A DNA stretch of 38,889 nt from an uncultured Mycoplasmatota bacterium (GCA_946553095.1 CAMNRN010000004.1:1-38889); one strand, 5' to 3'; counted from the stretch's first letter, positions 26,087-34,389 are shown. Notes: generated from the sequence alone by a model not told the origin. Translations and numbers: made by a program.

Positions 26087-26642
26087 TAAATTTGGAAAAA
26101 TAATAATCATATTGATGTATGTATTCTTAGTCTCTGGCTGTCAAAAAGAAGAATTAAAAAATCCTCCCCAAGAAGATATTCCAAAAGAAAAAGAACTAGT
26201 ATGTAAAGAAGGAAAGTTAGAAAATAATCAATGTAAAATAGTAACCATTAAAGAAGGTACATTAACCTGCAAAGAAGGCTATACCTTAGATAATGACTCA
26301 TGCCAAAAAGTAATTTTAATTGATGCTGTTAAAAAATCAAGTTGCCCTGAAGGCTTTGAATTAAAATATGATGGATGCATAAGTATTAAAGATTACTCGT
26401 TGGAGAAAAATGAAAATAATGAAGACATCTGCCCTGGATCAACTACTAAAAGGGGAAGTGTATGTAAAGAAATATTAAAAGAGAATAACGAATACAGCTG
26501 CATCAAAGGAACATTAAAAGACACAAGTTGTGAAATCATTGATAAGCAAGATGCGGGAGTTATGTGTCCAGAGGGATTCAAACCGAACCAAAAAGTCTGT
26601 GAGAAAATAGAGTATAAGGAACCTGAAATAATAGAAAAATAA
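26079..26642 (+). CDS. Lipoprotein with six Cys-pair repeats
   Basis: 187 residues. The signal ends in the lipobox LVSGC, with Cys21 to be lipidated. The mature protein consists of six modules of about 25 residues, each holding one Cys pair spaced CX9C or CX10C: CKEGKLENNQC, CKEGYTLDNDSC, CPEGFELKYDGC, CPGSTTKRGSVC, CIKGTLKDTSC and CPEGFKPNQKVC. Each pair probably forms a disulfide, giving a string of small knots on the cell surface, reminiscent of short EGF-like or cysteine-rich surface repeats; no family was recognised. The next gene encodes a membrane-tethered thioredoxin-fold protein, which could serve these disulfides. The start overlaps the nuclease gene by eight bases. Confidence 0.85.
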   Translation: MNNKFGKIIIILMYVFLVSGCQKEELKNPPQEDIPKEKELVCKEGKLENNQCKIVTIKEGTLTCKEGYTLDNDSCQKVILIDAVKKSSCPEGFELKYDGCISIKDYSLEKNENNEDICPGSTTKRGSVCKEILKENNEYSCIKGTLKDTSCEIIDKQDAGVMCPEGFKPNQKVCEKIEYKEPEIIEK

Positions 26643-26652
26643 GGAGTAAAAT

Positions 26653-27357
26653 ATGGATAAAACTAATAAAATTTGTTTAATAATTAGCTCAATATGTATC
26701 ATTATAGTTATTTCATTTTGTGCATTTTTAATAATAAGACATAAAAAAGAAAAAAATATTACTGATGCTTTGAAGTTTAAACAAGAATATGAATATTATA
26801 ATTTTGCCCAAATTGGTGATGAAAAGTTAATTGAGCTGGATATCCCTGAAGACAATGTTGTAGAATACAAAAGTGCTAAAGAAATAGTTGAAGTCTTAAA
26901 AAATGAAGATGCCGTAATCTATTTTGGTTATGCCACATGTCCTTTGAGTCGAAACATCATAAGTCCTTTGTTAAAAGCTGCAAAAGATGAAAATATCGAA
27001 AAAATATATTACCTCGACATAAAAGATATCAGAGATGAATATGAATTTTCTGGAACAATTACTCCTAAAAAAACGAAAGAAGGCATGAAGGCCTACTATG
27101 AAATTCTTGACTTTTTTGGTGGTAGGTTAGAAGATTATTACGTAAAAGATCAATATAAAAATGAATATGGCACAGGTGTAAAAAGGTTATTATCACCGAC
27201 AATCGTAACTGTAAAAAAAGGAAAAGTAATAGACATGCATGAAAAAACAGTTTTAAGTCATAAAAATCCGTATGAGAAATTAAGTGAAGAAGAAGAGCAA
27301 GAATTATATGCGATATACTTAAAAATGTTTAATCAGTTTAAAGAAGAAAGTAACTAA
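26653..27357 (+). CDS. Membrane-anchored thioredoxin-fold protein
   Basis: 234 residues. One N-terminal membrane helix (about residues 8-28) is followed by an external domain. AVIYFGYATCPLSRN (Cys96) has the thioredoxin strand-helix start with a CxxS active site instead of CxxC, then a cis-Pro-like LLSPTIVTVKKGK near residue 178-190. The arrangement resembles the bacteriocin transport accessory/thioredoxin-like group. One active-site Cys suits an isomerase or a glutaredoxin-like monothiol role more than an oxidase. It directly follows the Cys-repeat lipoprotein gene by 10 nt with AAGGAG at its start, supporting a shared job in disulfide handling. A second protein with membrane anchor follows under a separate promoter. 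Confidence 0.8.
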   Translation: MDKTNKICLIISSICIIIVISFCAFLIIRHKKEKNITDALKFKQEYEYYNFAQIGDEKLIELDIPEDNVVEYKSAKEIVEVLKNEDAVIYFGYATCPLSRNIISPLLKAAKDENIEKIYYLDIKDIRDEYEFSGTITPKKTKEGMKAYYEILDFFGGRLEDYYVKDQYKNEYGTGVKRLLSPTIVTVKKGKVIDMHEKTVLSHKNPYEKLSEEEEQELYAIYLKMFNQFKEESN

Positions 27358-27362
27358 CTAGG

Positions 27363-27391
27363 TTGTTTCCACCCAAAATATGTAGTATAAT
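27363..27391 (+). promoter_or_regulatory. Sigma-A promoter of the scpAB transcript
   Basis: TTGTTT (27363-27368), 17-bp spacer, TATAAT (27386-27391), 28 bp before the ATG at 27420. Confidence 0.7.
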
Positions 27392-27419
27392 AAAAAGAGA
27401 ATGAATAGGGAGAAAGTTT

Positions 27420-28343
27420 ATGAAAAGAAGAAAAAAAATAGTTATTACAGACCAAGAATTAACGCCAATAGTCTTAGCAACTATTGAAAGTAAAAAGACT
27501 GGTGTCGGCTTAATTGGCATCATTTTATTATTTGCTATATTTGGTAGTTTTACATATTATTTGCCAACTATTTCTAAATATGTTGAATCATATCTTCATC
27601 CTGAACTAAAATCAAACCTAGCTGAAAATGAAGGTGAAGAAAACAATAATGAAGAAGAGGAAGTAAAAAAATATTTATATACAAGAACACTTTCTATCGA
27701 TGTAGACGAATTCCTTTTATATAAATTTACTATTGACAATGATACACTTAACTTTTTTCTGAAAAATAAAAAAGAAACCACGCTAAATATTGACGAATTC
27801 AATTATTTCCTAGAAATATATGATGAAAAAGATAATTTGCTTCAACAAATAAAGTTTGAAGATGTTCCCACATTATCCGTAAATGAAGAAACCAAAGTAT
27901 CATATAAATTAAAAAATACCAACTTGAATTATTTTAAGTTTTTAGAAATCAAAAAAGAAAGCTATCCATCATATGAAGCTCCATTAAATGAAGAAAAAAA
28001 TGGAATATTAACGTGCACTAAAGATAATGAAGAGATAAAATATATATTTAAAAATAACAAATTAAACTTAGTCAATCTTAATCTTAAATTAGACATGACT
28101 ACACCTGATTTTTTTAATCAATATGAAACATATCAAAAAATAGCAGAAACTTACAATAAAATGGAAGGCATCACCGCTGAGTTTCTTTCTTTAGAAGAAG
28201 GTACAATGCTTTTTAACACTGAGATTGATCTAGGAAAAAACAATGGAACAAGCTTAAGTTTAAGTAAATCAGTATATGCTAAAGATACTGATGCTAAGGT
28301 CATTTATTTTGAAATGCCTTTAAAAAATTATATTTGTAAATAG
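27420..28343 (+). CDS. Unknown protein with single membrane anchor
   Basis: 307 residues. A basic cytoplasmic N-terminus (MKRRKKIVI) and about 25 more polar residues precede one membrane helix (about 28-48, GVGLIGIILLFAIFGSFTYY). A Glu/Asn-rich linker (ENEGEENNNEEEEVKKY) and an external domain of about 230 residues follow. The external part has regular beta-type alternation and only two Cys (LTCTK and the C-terminal YICK), which might pair. No family was recognised. It is the first gene of a tight run with scpA, scpB and the pentapeptide-like gene, separated from scpA by nine bases. Confidence 0.8.
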   Translation: MKRRKKIVITDQELTPIVLATIESKKTGVGLIGIILLFAIFGSFTYYLPTISKYVESYLHPELKSNLAENEGEENNNEEEEVKKYLYTRTLSIDVDEFLLYKFTIDNDTLNFFLKNKKETTLNIDEFNYFLEIYDEKDNLLQQIKFEDVPTLSVNEETKVSYKLKNTNLNYFKFLEIKKESYPSYEAPLNEEKNGILTCTKDNEEIKYIFKNNKLNLVNLNLKLDMTTPDFFNQYETYQKIAETYNKMEGITAEFLSLEEGTMLFNTEIDLGKNNGTSLSLSKSVYAKDTDAKVIYFEMPLKNYICK

Positions 28344-28352
28344 GGTGGTTTT

Positions 28353-29078
28353 ATGATTTTTTGCATAAAGGACTTCGAAGGCCCTTTAGATTTATTACTT
28401 CATTTAGTAAAAACAGCTAAAATGGATATATATGAAATAGACACAAAATATATAATTGATGAGTATCTTAAGTTTATAAATACACTTGATAAAGAAGATA
28501 TTGATAATGCTAGCTCCTATCTTGTCATGGCCGCAGAATTAATTCATTTAAAGTCGAGATTGCTTCTTAATTTAGATGATGATAGTTCGAAAGAAGATGA
28601 TAGTGAGTATACGATTAATAGTGAAGAAGATTTAAAAAATAAATTAATCGAATATGAAAGATATCAAAATGTAACAGATATTTTTAAAAAGTTAGAAGAA
28701 AAAAGAAATGAAGTTTATACAAAGATTCCTGAAAATTTAAGTGAATTTATGGTGCATGAAAAAATAGAGAAAACGGAAGATGTATCTCTTTTAACCAATG
28801 CTCTTATAGAAATGAAAAAGAGATTAGAATATCAAAAACCGCTTCACACGAAGATAACCAAAAAAGAAATCAGTGTTGAAGAAAGAACAAGTTATATCAG
28901 GGAAGTACTAACCAAAAGAAATAAAATCACTTTCAACGATCTTTTTGAAGTTTATTCAAAGGATTTAATCGTGGCCACATTCTTATCTGTTTTAGACATG
29001 TGTAAGAATAATGAAATATGCTTAAAACAAGAGGCAAACTTTGGTGATATTATAATAGAAAAGGTGGTAAATTCATGA
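28353..29078 (+). CDS. scpA: Segregation and condensation protein A
   Basis: 241 residues. ScpA is the kleisin that bridges the SMC heads and, with ScpB, forms the chromosome-condensing complex. The N-terminal FEGPLDLLLHLVKTAKMDIYEI is the strongly conserved SMC-neck-binding start, followed by YLVMAAELIHLKSRLLL. The C-terminal winged helix covers about residues 170-240 (ITFNDLFEVYSKDLIVATFLSVLDM). Length is normal. GGTGG lies eight bases before the ATG. The ATGA overlap with scpB is the usual coupling. The smc gene itself is not in this window. Confidence 0.97.
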   Translation: MIFCIKDFEGPLDLLLHLVKTAKMDIYEIDTKYIIDEYLKFINTLDKEDIDNASSYLVMAAELIHLKSRLLLNLDDDSSKEDDSEYTINSEEDLKNKLIEYERYQNVTDIFKKLEEKRNEVYTKIPENLSEFMVHEKIEKTEDVSLLTNALIEMKKRLEYQKPLHTKITKKEISVEERTSYIREVLTKRNKITFNDLFEVYSKDLIVATFLSVLDMCKNNEICLKQEANFGDIIIEKVVNS

Positions 29079-29638
29079 AACAAGCAGCTTTAGAAGGACT
29101 TTTATTTGTTGTAGGTGATGAAGGAATAACTTTAGCAAGTATCTGTGACATTTTAGAAATAGAAATGGAAGAAGCAAAAAGTTTATTAAAAAATTTAAGA
29201 GAAGAATACGAAAGTGAAAAAAGAGGAATTCGAATAAGTTTTTTTGGTGAAACATTCAAACTGACAACTAAAAGTGATCACAAAGAATATTATCAAAAAT
29301 TAATAACTAATCATGGTAGTAATGGATTGAGTCAGGCAGCTTTAGAAACTTTAGCCATTATTGCTTATAACCAACCGATAACTAGGATTGAAATTGATGA
29401 AAGAAGAGGAATTCCGAGCATTAATATGATTCGGAAATTAATGGCCAAAGATTTGATCAAAGTATCAGGAAAAAGTAGTTTGCCGGGCAAACCTAATTTA
29501 TATCGTACAACTAGTGAATTCTTAGATTATTTTGGCCTAGCTTCCTTAAGAGACCTTCCTGAGCTAATTTTAGAAGAAAAAAAAGAAGATCAAGAACAAG
29601 AATTATTTTCATCAATTTATAAAGAGGACCAAAAATGA
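29075..29638 (+). CDS. scpB: Segregation and condensation protein B
   Basis: 187 residues with two winged-helix domains. The first begins AALEGLLFVVGDEGITLASI, the second contains LSQAALETLAIIAYNQPITR and the signature EIDERRGIPSINMIRKLMAKDLI; GKPNLYRTTSEFLDYFGL precedes a short acidic tail. ScpB dimers bind the middle of ScpA and regulate the SMC complex. It overlaps scpA by four bases (ATGA) and overlaps the next gene likewise, so the three are translated as a unit. AGGTGG lies at the correct distance inside scpA. Confidence 0.97.
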   Translation: MKQAALEGLLFVVGDEGITLASICDILEIEMEEAKSLLKNLREEYESEKRGIRISFFGETFKLTTKSDHKEYYQKLITNHGSNGLSQAALETLAIIAYNQPITRIEIDERRGIPSINMIRKLMAKDLIKVSGKSSLPGKPNLYRTTSEFLDYFGLASLRDLPELILEEKKEDQEQELFSSIYKEDQK

Positions 29639-30234
29639 GTAAATTATTAGAAAGACATAGAGAAGAAGTCTCCATCAGTCATGAAAAATATACAGATGAG
29701 ACGGTAGAGAACATTCAATTTGTATTTGATACAATCGAAGATGTAACGTTTTTAAATTGTCAATTTAAAAATGTAGTTTTTCGTGATGTTTATTTAAAAA
29801 ATATTACATTTCAAAATTGTCAATTACAGAATTGTTATTTCCTTAACGATAACATTTCTTTTATGAGTTTTACTTCTTCTAAACTAACTGATGTTTTATT
29901 TGAAGGTGAAAAAGTATCATCATTAAACATAGTTGATTCATTAATTCAATACACCACATTTTCTAAAATAAAAATTATAAAAGGGAATTTTGATTCTCGC
30001 TTCATTGAATGTCTTTTTGAATCGACAAATTTAGATGATTGTCATTTTAAAAAGTCTTTTTTTGAAACTACCAAGCTAGATAATATAACTTGCCATGACG
30101 CTTTTTTTCAAGATTGCATTTTTGAAAATATTCATACTGACATTACATTTTTCAAAGGCGCAGTATTATCAATGGAGCAAGTCTTCTGCTTAGTAAGTGA
30201 CATGGGAATAAGAATAAAAGAACTAGATGAATAA
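29635..30234 (+). CDS. Pentapeptide-repeat-like protein
   Basis: 199 residues. From about residue 25 to 185 the sequence shows five-residue periodicity with Phe/Leu at the centre and Asn/Asp/Cys around it: FLNCQFKNVVFRDVYLKNITFQNCQ, interrupted in the middle (28 residues weaker), then FIECLFESTNLDDCHFKKSFF. This predicts a right-handed quadrilateral beta-helix. Such proteins can mimic DNA and protect gyrase, or be scaffolds; the context (scpAB) makes chromosome work plausible but unproven. Repeats are irregular, so the call is not certain. It overlaps scpB by four bases. A tRNA follows after 53 bp. Confidence 0.75.
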   Translation: MSKLLERHREEVSISHEKYTDETVENIQFVFDTIEDVTFLNCQFKNVVFRDVYLKNITFQNCQLQNCYFLNDNISFMSFTSSKLTDVLFEGEKVSSLNIVDSLIQYTTFSKIKIIKGNFDSRFIECLFESTNLDDCHFKKSFFETTKLDNITCHDAFFQDCIFENIHTDITFFKGAVLSMEQVFCLVSDMGIRIKELDE

Positions 30235-30287
30235 AAATATTCCATTTTTATCAAAAGAATGATATACTTAATATGTACCTTCATTAT

Positions 30288-30374
30288 GCTTGTATGGTGG
30301 AATTGGTAGACACGATGGACTCAAAATCCATTGGTAGTAATACTGTGTCGGTTCGAGTCCGACTACAAGCACCA
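30288..30374 (+). tRNA. tRNA-Leu (anticodon CAA)
   Basis: An 87-nt tRNA with encoded CCA. The acceptor GCTTGTA (30288-30294) pairs with TACAAGC (30364-30370), discriminator A, CCA at 30372-30374. The anticodon loop CTCAAAA lies in a TGGA/TCCA stem, giving CAA. The long variable arm expected of Leu is present, and the T arm has GTTCGAGTC. It decodes UUG. A TATACT box at 30263-30268 may serve as its -10. A terminator follows at 30387 and a recombinase remnant beyond that. Confidence 0.97.
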
Positions 30375-30386
30375 GATTGAATTTAT

Positions 30387-30406
30387 CCCCGTATGAACGG
30401 GGTTTT
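30387..30406 (+). terminator. Rho-independent terminator of tRNA-Leu
   Basis: CCCCGT (30387-30392) pairs with ACGGGG (30397-30402), 4-nt loop, then TTTT and further T-rich sequence. Confidence 0.9.
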
Positions 30407-30448
30407 ATTTTATTTAAATTTATTTTAGGACTTAATTTTATAAATTAT

Positions 30449-30562
30449 TTAAGTTTTCTTTTTCTTTTTAGGAAACATATGGTAGTAAGTTCGTTCATCC
30501 ATTTCAACTGTATCTCCAACTCTTTCAGCAACATCTCGAACATCACAACCTAGATAAACAAA
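30449..30562 (-). pseudogene. Tyrosine recombinase (integrase), C-terminal remnant
   Basis: Minus strand, 37 codons before TAA: FVYLGCDVRDVAERVGDTVE, then a stretch with ERTYYHMFPKKKKKT. This is the end of phage/ICE-type integrases: the GxDVxxVAERxGD helix and the TYxHxFP segment with the nucleophilic Tyr. Everything upstream of FVYLG, including the other catalytic residues, has no recognisable counterpart in the frame, and no start codon fits. It points away from the tRNA 3' end, a typical location for an integrase of an element inserted at a tRNA. The 30403-30886 gap holds otherwise only a leader with promoter. Confidence 0.65.
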
Positions 30563-30690
30563 TGGGGTGTTTATTTTAAAGTTGTTGTATATTGAAATAT
30601 ATTTTTAAAAAGCATAGTTGCAAAAGTTGTTTTAGAAATGAAAATTTAAAAAAATTTACATTCATATATAAATATGATAAAACTGTTTTT

Positions 30691-30720
30691 TTGACAAGTA
30701 TTCCAAAATTATGTTAATAT
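30691..30720 (+). promoter_or_regulatory. Promoter of the orphan gene at 30887
   Basis: TTGACA (30691-30696), 18-bp spacer, TAATAT (30715-30720) with extended -10 TG at 30712-30713. It leaves a long leader of about 160 nt. Confidence 0.6.
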
Positions 30721-30731
30721 GAATATGCCAA

Positions 30732-30821
30732 GTTAGCAATAAGACAAAGGACTTTAATAATAAAAGCTCTAATCTTTATAATATCAACTCGATTTAGTAA
30801 ACACACTTGAAGATTGCCAAC
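30732..30821 (+). other. Long-range complementary arms in an untranslated leader
   Basis: GTTAGCAAT (30732-30740) can pair with ATTGCCAAC (30813-30821) with one A-C mismatch, closing a loop of about 72 nt in the leader of the orphan gene. No known riboswitch class is recognised; the pairing could be chance. Confidence 0.3.
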
Positions 30822-30886
30822 GTATTTTTAAAATAAACTTGCAAAATGTAGTTTATAAAGTATTTTAGAATTGAGGTATAGAAAAT

Positions 30887-31771
30887 ATGTTTAGAGATAT
30901 TGAAATATTTATTGATCGTAATAAAGTTGATTTTGACTATGAAATAGATAAAGATAAAATAATTATTAAACTAATTGATGAACTAGAGATCGGAAAAGTT
31001 TTAAAAATATATTATGATGAAAACATATATGAGATAAAACCTAATGACAATAAAAAATTTAGTGAAGGCAAGGCAGGAGAGTTATTCATCAATTTGAATA
31101 TAAAAGAGTTATCTTTTTCCGTCGTATTAAAAAATAATTTTTTTGTCAAAAGTGTTTATAAATATATAAACAAATTAATTAACAAAGATACACTAATTAA
31201 TGAAATAAAAATATTTATGAATTCTGATGTTGGCAAAAAATACAAAGAAGATTTGAATATTTTATTAGACAATATAGAAAATAAAGATAAATCATTAGAA
31301 GAATTAATAATTAATAACGAAGATGAATACCAAAGAGTATTTGACTTAGTAATACATAATAAAACTTATATTAGTATTGCAGAGAATATGAGTGATTTAG
31401 AATTAATGCTTTTAATAACTTCTTACATTTTTGTCCCATTTACTCCGAATATAAATCAAGATTATTTTGATGATTTAGTAAAAGCTGCTGAGAATTATGA
31501 TAATGCTTTGGAAAATATATGGCGTCTAGGAATGAATTATGATTATAAAGGTTATAATTTTGATTTATTGGATAATTTCTTTGTAGATTCTAAAGACATA
31601 TATTATTTAGGTGAATATATAAGTGGCATTCATCAAACAAACCAAGAAAAAATAGTTAATGCAATACTGGCGACAAAAGATAAAGATTTTATAAAACGAA
31701 TTTTAGTCAGTGATTTAATTATCGACCATTTAGATGATAAATATAAAAATATTTTGGAATCTAGCATATAA
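30887..31771 (+). CDS. Orphan protein of unknown function
   Basis: 294 residues, acidic and very rich in Asn, Asp, Ile and Lys, with no signal peptide, membrane helix or Cys. I recognise no domain. The first about 85 residues are beta-rich with a DEN-DYEID opening; the rest is helical (LINKDTLINEIKIFM, then DNIENKDKSLEELI). It has a ribosome site GAGG seven bases before the ATG and a long leader with its own promoter. Composition is more AT-rich than the flanking housekeeping genes. It sits just beyond tRNA-Leu and an integrase remnant, so cargo of a decayed integrated element is a reasonable inference. No terminator is obvious after it. Confidence 0.75.
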   Translation: MFRDIEIFIDRNKVDFDYEIDKDKIIIKLIDELEIGKVLKIYYDENIYEIKPNDNKKFSEGKAGELFINLNIKELSFSVVLKNNFFVKSVYKYINKLINKDTLINEIKIFMNSDVGKKYKEDLNILLDNIENKDKSLEELIINNEDEYQRVFDLVIHNKTYISIAENMSDLELMLLITSYIFVPFTPNINQDYFDDLVKAAENYDNALENIWRLGMNYDYKGYNFDLLDNFFVDSKDIYYLGEYISGIHQTNQEKIVNAILATKDKDFIKRILVSDLIIDHLDDKYKNILESSI

Positions 31772-31815
31772 GAGTTTTATCTTTCTAGAATCATCAAGTT
31801 AAAGCCGAAGACAAC

Positions 31816-31844
31816 TTTACAGCCCAGTCATTTTTTTGTATAAT
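31816..31844 (+). promoter_or_regulatory. Sigma-A promoter of the gene at 31869
   Basis: TTTACA (31816-31821), 17-bp spacer, TATAAT (31839-31844), 24 bp before the ATG. AAAGGAGAG follows as ribosome site. Confidence 0.8.
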
Positions 31845-31868
31845 AATGTCTAAAAAAAGGAGAGAATC

Positions 31869-32570
31869 ATGGCTCGTGCAACAATAGAATACTTTTTTCG
31901 TATAATCGTCGAAATGAGTCACTTAGATGGAATTACTTTAAAAGATTATTATTTTTTAATAGAAATGTTAAAATACTTATCAAAAGAAGATTATTTATAT
32001 ATTGAAATATTAGATTTTATCGCTTTAGTTAAGAAAAAAATCTTTTTATATAGCAAAGAAGAAATAGCATTTGTAAAAGATAATACTGCACTTCTGCCTT
32101 TAATCATGGCAAACATAGAAAGTCCATACTATATAAATCCCCAGCATTATTACGTTTTTCCTAGTCAATTTAAAAGTGGAAGTAACATGAGTCTTAATGA
32201 TTTTCAAAATAGATTACATTGCTTTGGAACAAATCAAAATTATGATGTGATATCATATCTAGAAAGAGTTGAAAACTTATCTTTTAAAGAAACAATTAAT
32301 CTTCTAACTAGTATTTTTTTATTAACTTCAGAGCCGAGTGAAAAAAAACATTTAATCTATAAATATCAGGCAGTACTATTAAGTCCCGAGTACACTTTAG
32401 CTTTATCAAGAAAAATGAATAAAATATATCGTGATAAAGAATATTCTGAAAGTAAAGCTATCGAAGAGTTTTATCAAAATCGGTTCAATACAATAATGCG
32501 TGTTCGCCGAAAGGAAATTGACTCTAATTTTCAAAACAAAAGGGAAAATAAAAAAATTCAAATTCCCTAG
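31869..32570 (+). CDS. Hypothetical protein
   Basis: 233 residues, soluble, no signal peptide, family not recognised. The N-terminus (MARATIEYFFRIIVEMSHLD) and the following LKDYYFLIEMLKYLSKEDYL are helical. A central part holds IESPYYINPQHYYVFPS and a Cys/His-containing LHCFGTN; the C-terminus is strongly basic (RVRRKEIDSNF, then KRENKKIQ), which might contact nucleic acid. AAAGGAGAG lies six bases before the ATG, behind a good sigma-A promoter. It is followed after 17 bases by the DUF1848 gene, so the two probably share a transcript. Confidence 0.8.
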   Translation: MARATIEYFFRIIVEMSHLDGITLKDYYFLIEMLKYLSKEDYLYIEILDFIALVKKKIFLYSKEEIAFVKDNTALLPLIMANIESPYYINPQHYYVFPSQFKSGSNMSLNDFQNRLHCFGTNQNYDVISYLERVENLSFKETINLLTSIFLLTSEPSEKKHLIYKYQAVLLSPEYTLALSRKMNKIYRDKEYSESKAIEEFYQNRFNTIMRVRRKEIDSNFQNKRENKKIQIP

Positions 32571-32587
32571 TAGAAGAGGAGTAAGAA

Positions 32588-33475
32588 ATGATTTTAATAG
32601 TAAGTGGGAGAACAGATATTGTTGCATTTTACACTAAATGGTTTATCAATCGTTATCATGCTGGATTTGTCGATGTACGAAATCCTTACAATCCTAGCCT
32701 TATTAATCGAATATATTTTAAAGATGTTGATGCCATTTTATTTTGTACTAAAAATCCCACACCCATTCTTCCATTCATAGGTCAAATCAAAATACCGATG
32801 TTATTTCATGTTACTATTACACCATACCATCGAGATATTGAACCAAATGTCTTATCAAAAGAAAAAATAATTGAAGGCGTAAAAGAATTATCTAGGAAGA
32901 TCGGTAAAGAAAACGTTTATATAAGGTATGACCCAGTTTTTATAAATGATCATTATACGATTTCCTATCACATCAAAGCCTTTTCTAGGCTATGCGCATT
33001 GTGTGAAAACTACATAGATGGCTTTATATTTTCCTTTTTAGATAATTACAAAAATGTCCAAAAAAACTATCACATTTTGCATCCACACATATGGACCGAG
33101 GATATGTATAAAAAAATAGGACTTAACTTTAGTAAAATAGCTCTTAAGCATCATCTTTACATAAAGACTTGTGCTGAAAAAGAAAACTTAAGTAAATATG
33201 GCTTTATAAAAGGGGAATGTTTATCGCAAGAACTAGCCGAAAGATTAACAGGCAAATCCAAATTTAAAAAATGGAATGCCCGTAAAAATAAAAACTGTAA
33301 CTGTGTTGAAATGGTGGATATTGCTGCTTATAATACCTGCCAACATTTATGTGTTTACTGTTATGCCAATTATGCAGAAGAAAAAATAAAAGAAAATATT
33401 AAAAATCATGATGAAACATCCAGTGTTTTAATCGGTCATGTAAAAGAAGATGAAAAAATAATCATTAGACGTTGA
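32588..33475 (+). CDS. DUF1848 family protein, radical-SAM-like Fe-S protein
   Basis: 295 residues. The start MILIVSGRTDIVAFYTKWFINR and the segments DAILFCTKNPTP, FHVTITPYHRDIEPN and YIRYDPVF are the pattern of DUF1848. The C-terminal third carries NCNCVEM and CQHLCVYCYAN, which is a CX3CX2C cluster like that of radical SAM enzymes but at the opposite end from usual, plus earlier Cys. The domain is a TIM-barrel-like enzyme of unknown substrate; a link to DNA photolesion-lyase-like chemistry has been noted for relatives only by fold. AGAGGAG lies eight bases before the ATG. Confidence 0.88.
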   Translation: MILIVSGRTDIVAFYTKWFINRYHAGFVDVRNPYNPSLINRIYFKDVDAILFCTKNPTPILPFIGQIKIPMLFHVTITPYHRDIEPNVLSKEKIIEGVKELSRKIGKENVYIRYDPVFINDHYTISYHIKAFSRLCALCENYIDGFIFSFLDNYKNVQKNYHILHPHIWTEDMYKKIGLNFSKIALKHHLYIKTCAEKENLSKYGFIKGECLSQELAERLTGKSKFKKWNARKNKNCNCVEMVDIAAYNTCQHLCVYCYANYAEEKIKENIKNHDETSSVLIGHVKEDEKIIIRR

Positions 33476-33478
33476 GAC

Positions 33479-33488
33479 ATGTTATAAT
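33479..33488 (+). promoter_or_regulatory. Extended -10 promoter of the EamA-like gene
   Basis: TGTTATAAT (33480-33488), a TGn-extended -10 without a clear -35, 20 bp before the start codon at 33508. Confidence 0.5.
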
Positions 33489-33507
33489 AATCTAAGTGGT
33501 GATAACA

Positions 33508-34389
33508 ATGCAAGGAAAAAAAGCAGCATTTATGTGGTCGATATTTCATTCTCTGGCAGATACTATTGAAGATAATCTTTTAACTAAATTTGATGAAATA
33601 AAATATTTATTTTACGTTAATTTAATAACAGGAATATTTATTTTTATATATACTTTTTTTAATCCTATAGAAATATCTTTATTTTCATTTATAGCCATTA
33701 TATTTTATGCAATAGCCACAATTGGTGGTGATTTCTGCTACATCAAAGCTTTAAAAAATCTGCCGATTGGGCTAGCTAATTTGATTGACTCTGGTAGTGT
33801 CTTTTTAATTTTGTTATGCGATATCGCGGTCGGTTACATTACTCCTAGGTTCATTTTTTTCTTCCTTTTTTTAATTTATATTATATCAATCTATATTTTT
33901 TCTAAAGAGACTAATAAAATGAAAGAAGAGATAACTTGTAAAAAAATCGACTTAAAACAAATATTTATCTTAATTACTTCGACCATTTTTTATGCCGCGG
34001 TTCCATATTTTTTAAAAATAGCTTTAAAAAATGGCGCTAATGAAAGTGGCGTTAATTTTATTTATTATATTATAGCAATCACTTTTTTCTTCTTTCTATA
34101 TAAAATTCATCAAAAAAAGCATTGTATCAAAAAGGATGATTCAAAAAATCGTCAGTTTTTTATTAAAAACGTCTTATTTATAGGCTTCTTATTTTGTTTA
34201 ACTAGTCTTTTAAGTGTTTTAGCCTATAAAACAGCAGCTCCAGTTGTCGTAATGTTACTTATGAAACTGCAACTTTTCTTTGTCGTAATCATCTCAGTTA
34301 TTCGTCGAACTGATAAAATGAATTTAAAAAAGACCATTTCTTTAATAACTGGTATTATTTGTATAATTCTTTTAACTTGTTTAAATTAA
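33508..34389 (+). CDS. EamA-like drug/metabolite transporter family protein
   Basis: 293 residues from ATG 33508, with GGTGAT at the right distance; upstream in-frame GTG codons at 33496 and 33499 overlap that site. About ten hydrophobic segments are visible, in two halves of five, each ending in a charged loop, as in the DMT superfamily: first half with IKALKNLPIGLANLIDSGSVFLILLC and second half with AYKTAAPVVVMLLMKLQLFF. These PIG/APVV stretches are the membrane-repeat signatures. The substrate cannot be told. It is separated from the PIG-L gene by about 100 bp that hold a promoter. Confidence 0.85.
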   Translation: MQGKKAAFMWSIFHSLADTIEDNLLTKFDEIKYLFYVNLITGIFIFIYTFFNPIEISLFSFIAIIFYAIATIGGDFCYIKALKNLPIGLANLIDSGSVFLILLCDIAVGYITPRFIFFFLFLIYIISIYIFSKETNKMKEEITCKKIDLKQIFILITSTIFYAAVPYFLKIALKNGANESGVNFIYYIIAITFFFFLYKIHQKKHCIKKDDSKNRQFFIKNVLFIGFLFCLTSLLSVLAYKTAAPVVVMLLMKLQLFFVVIISVIRRTDKMNLKKTISLITGIICIILLTCLN

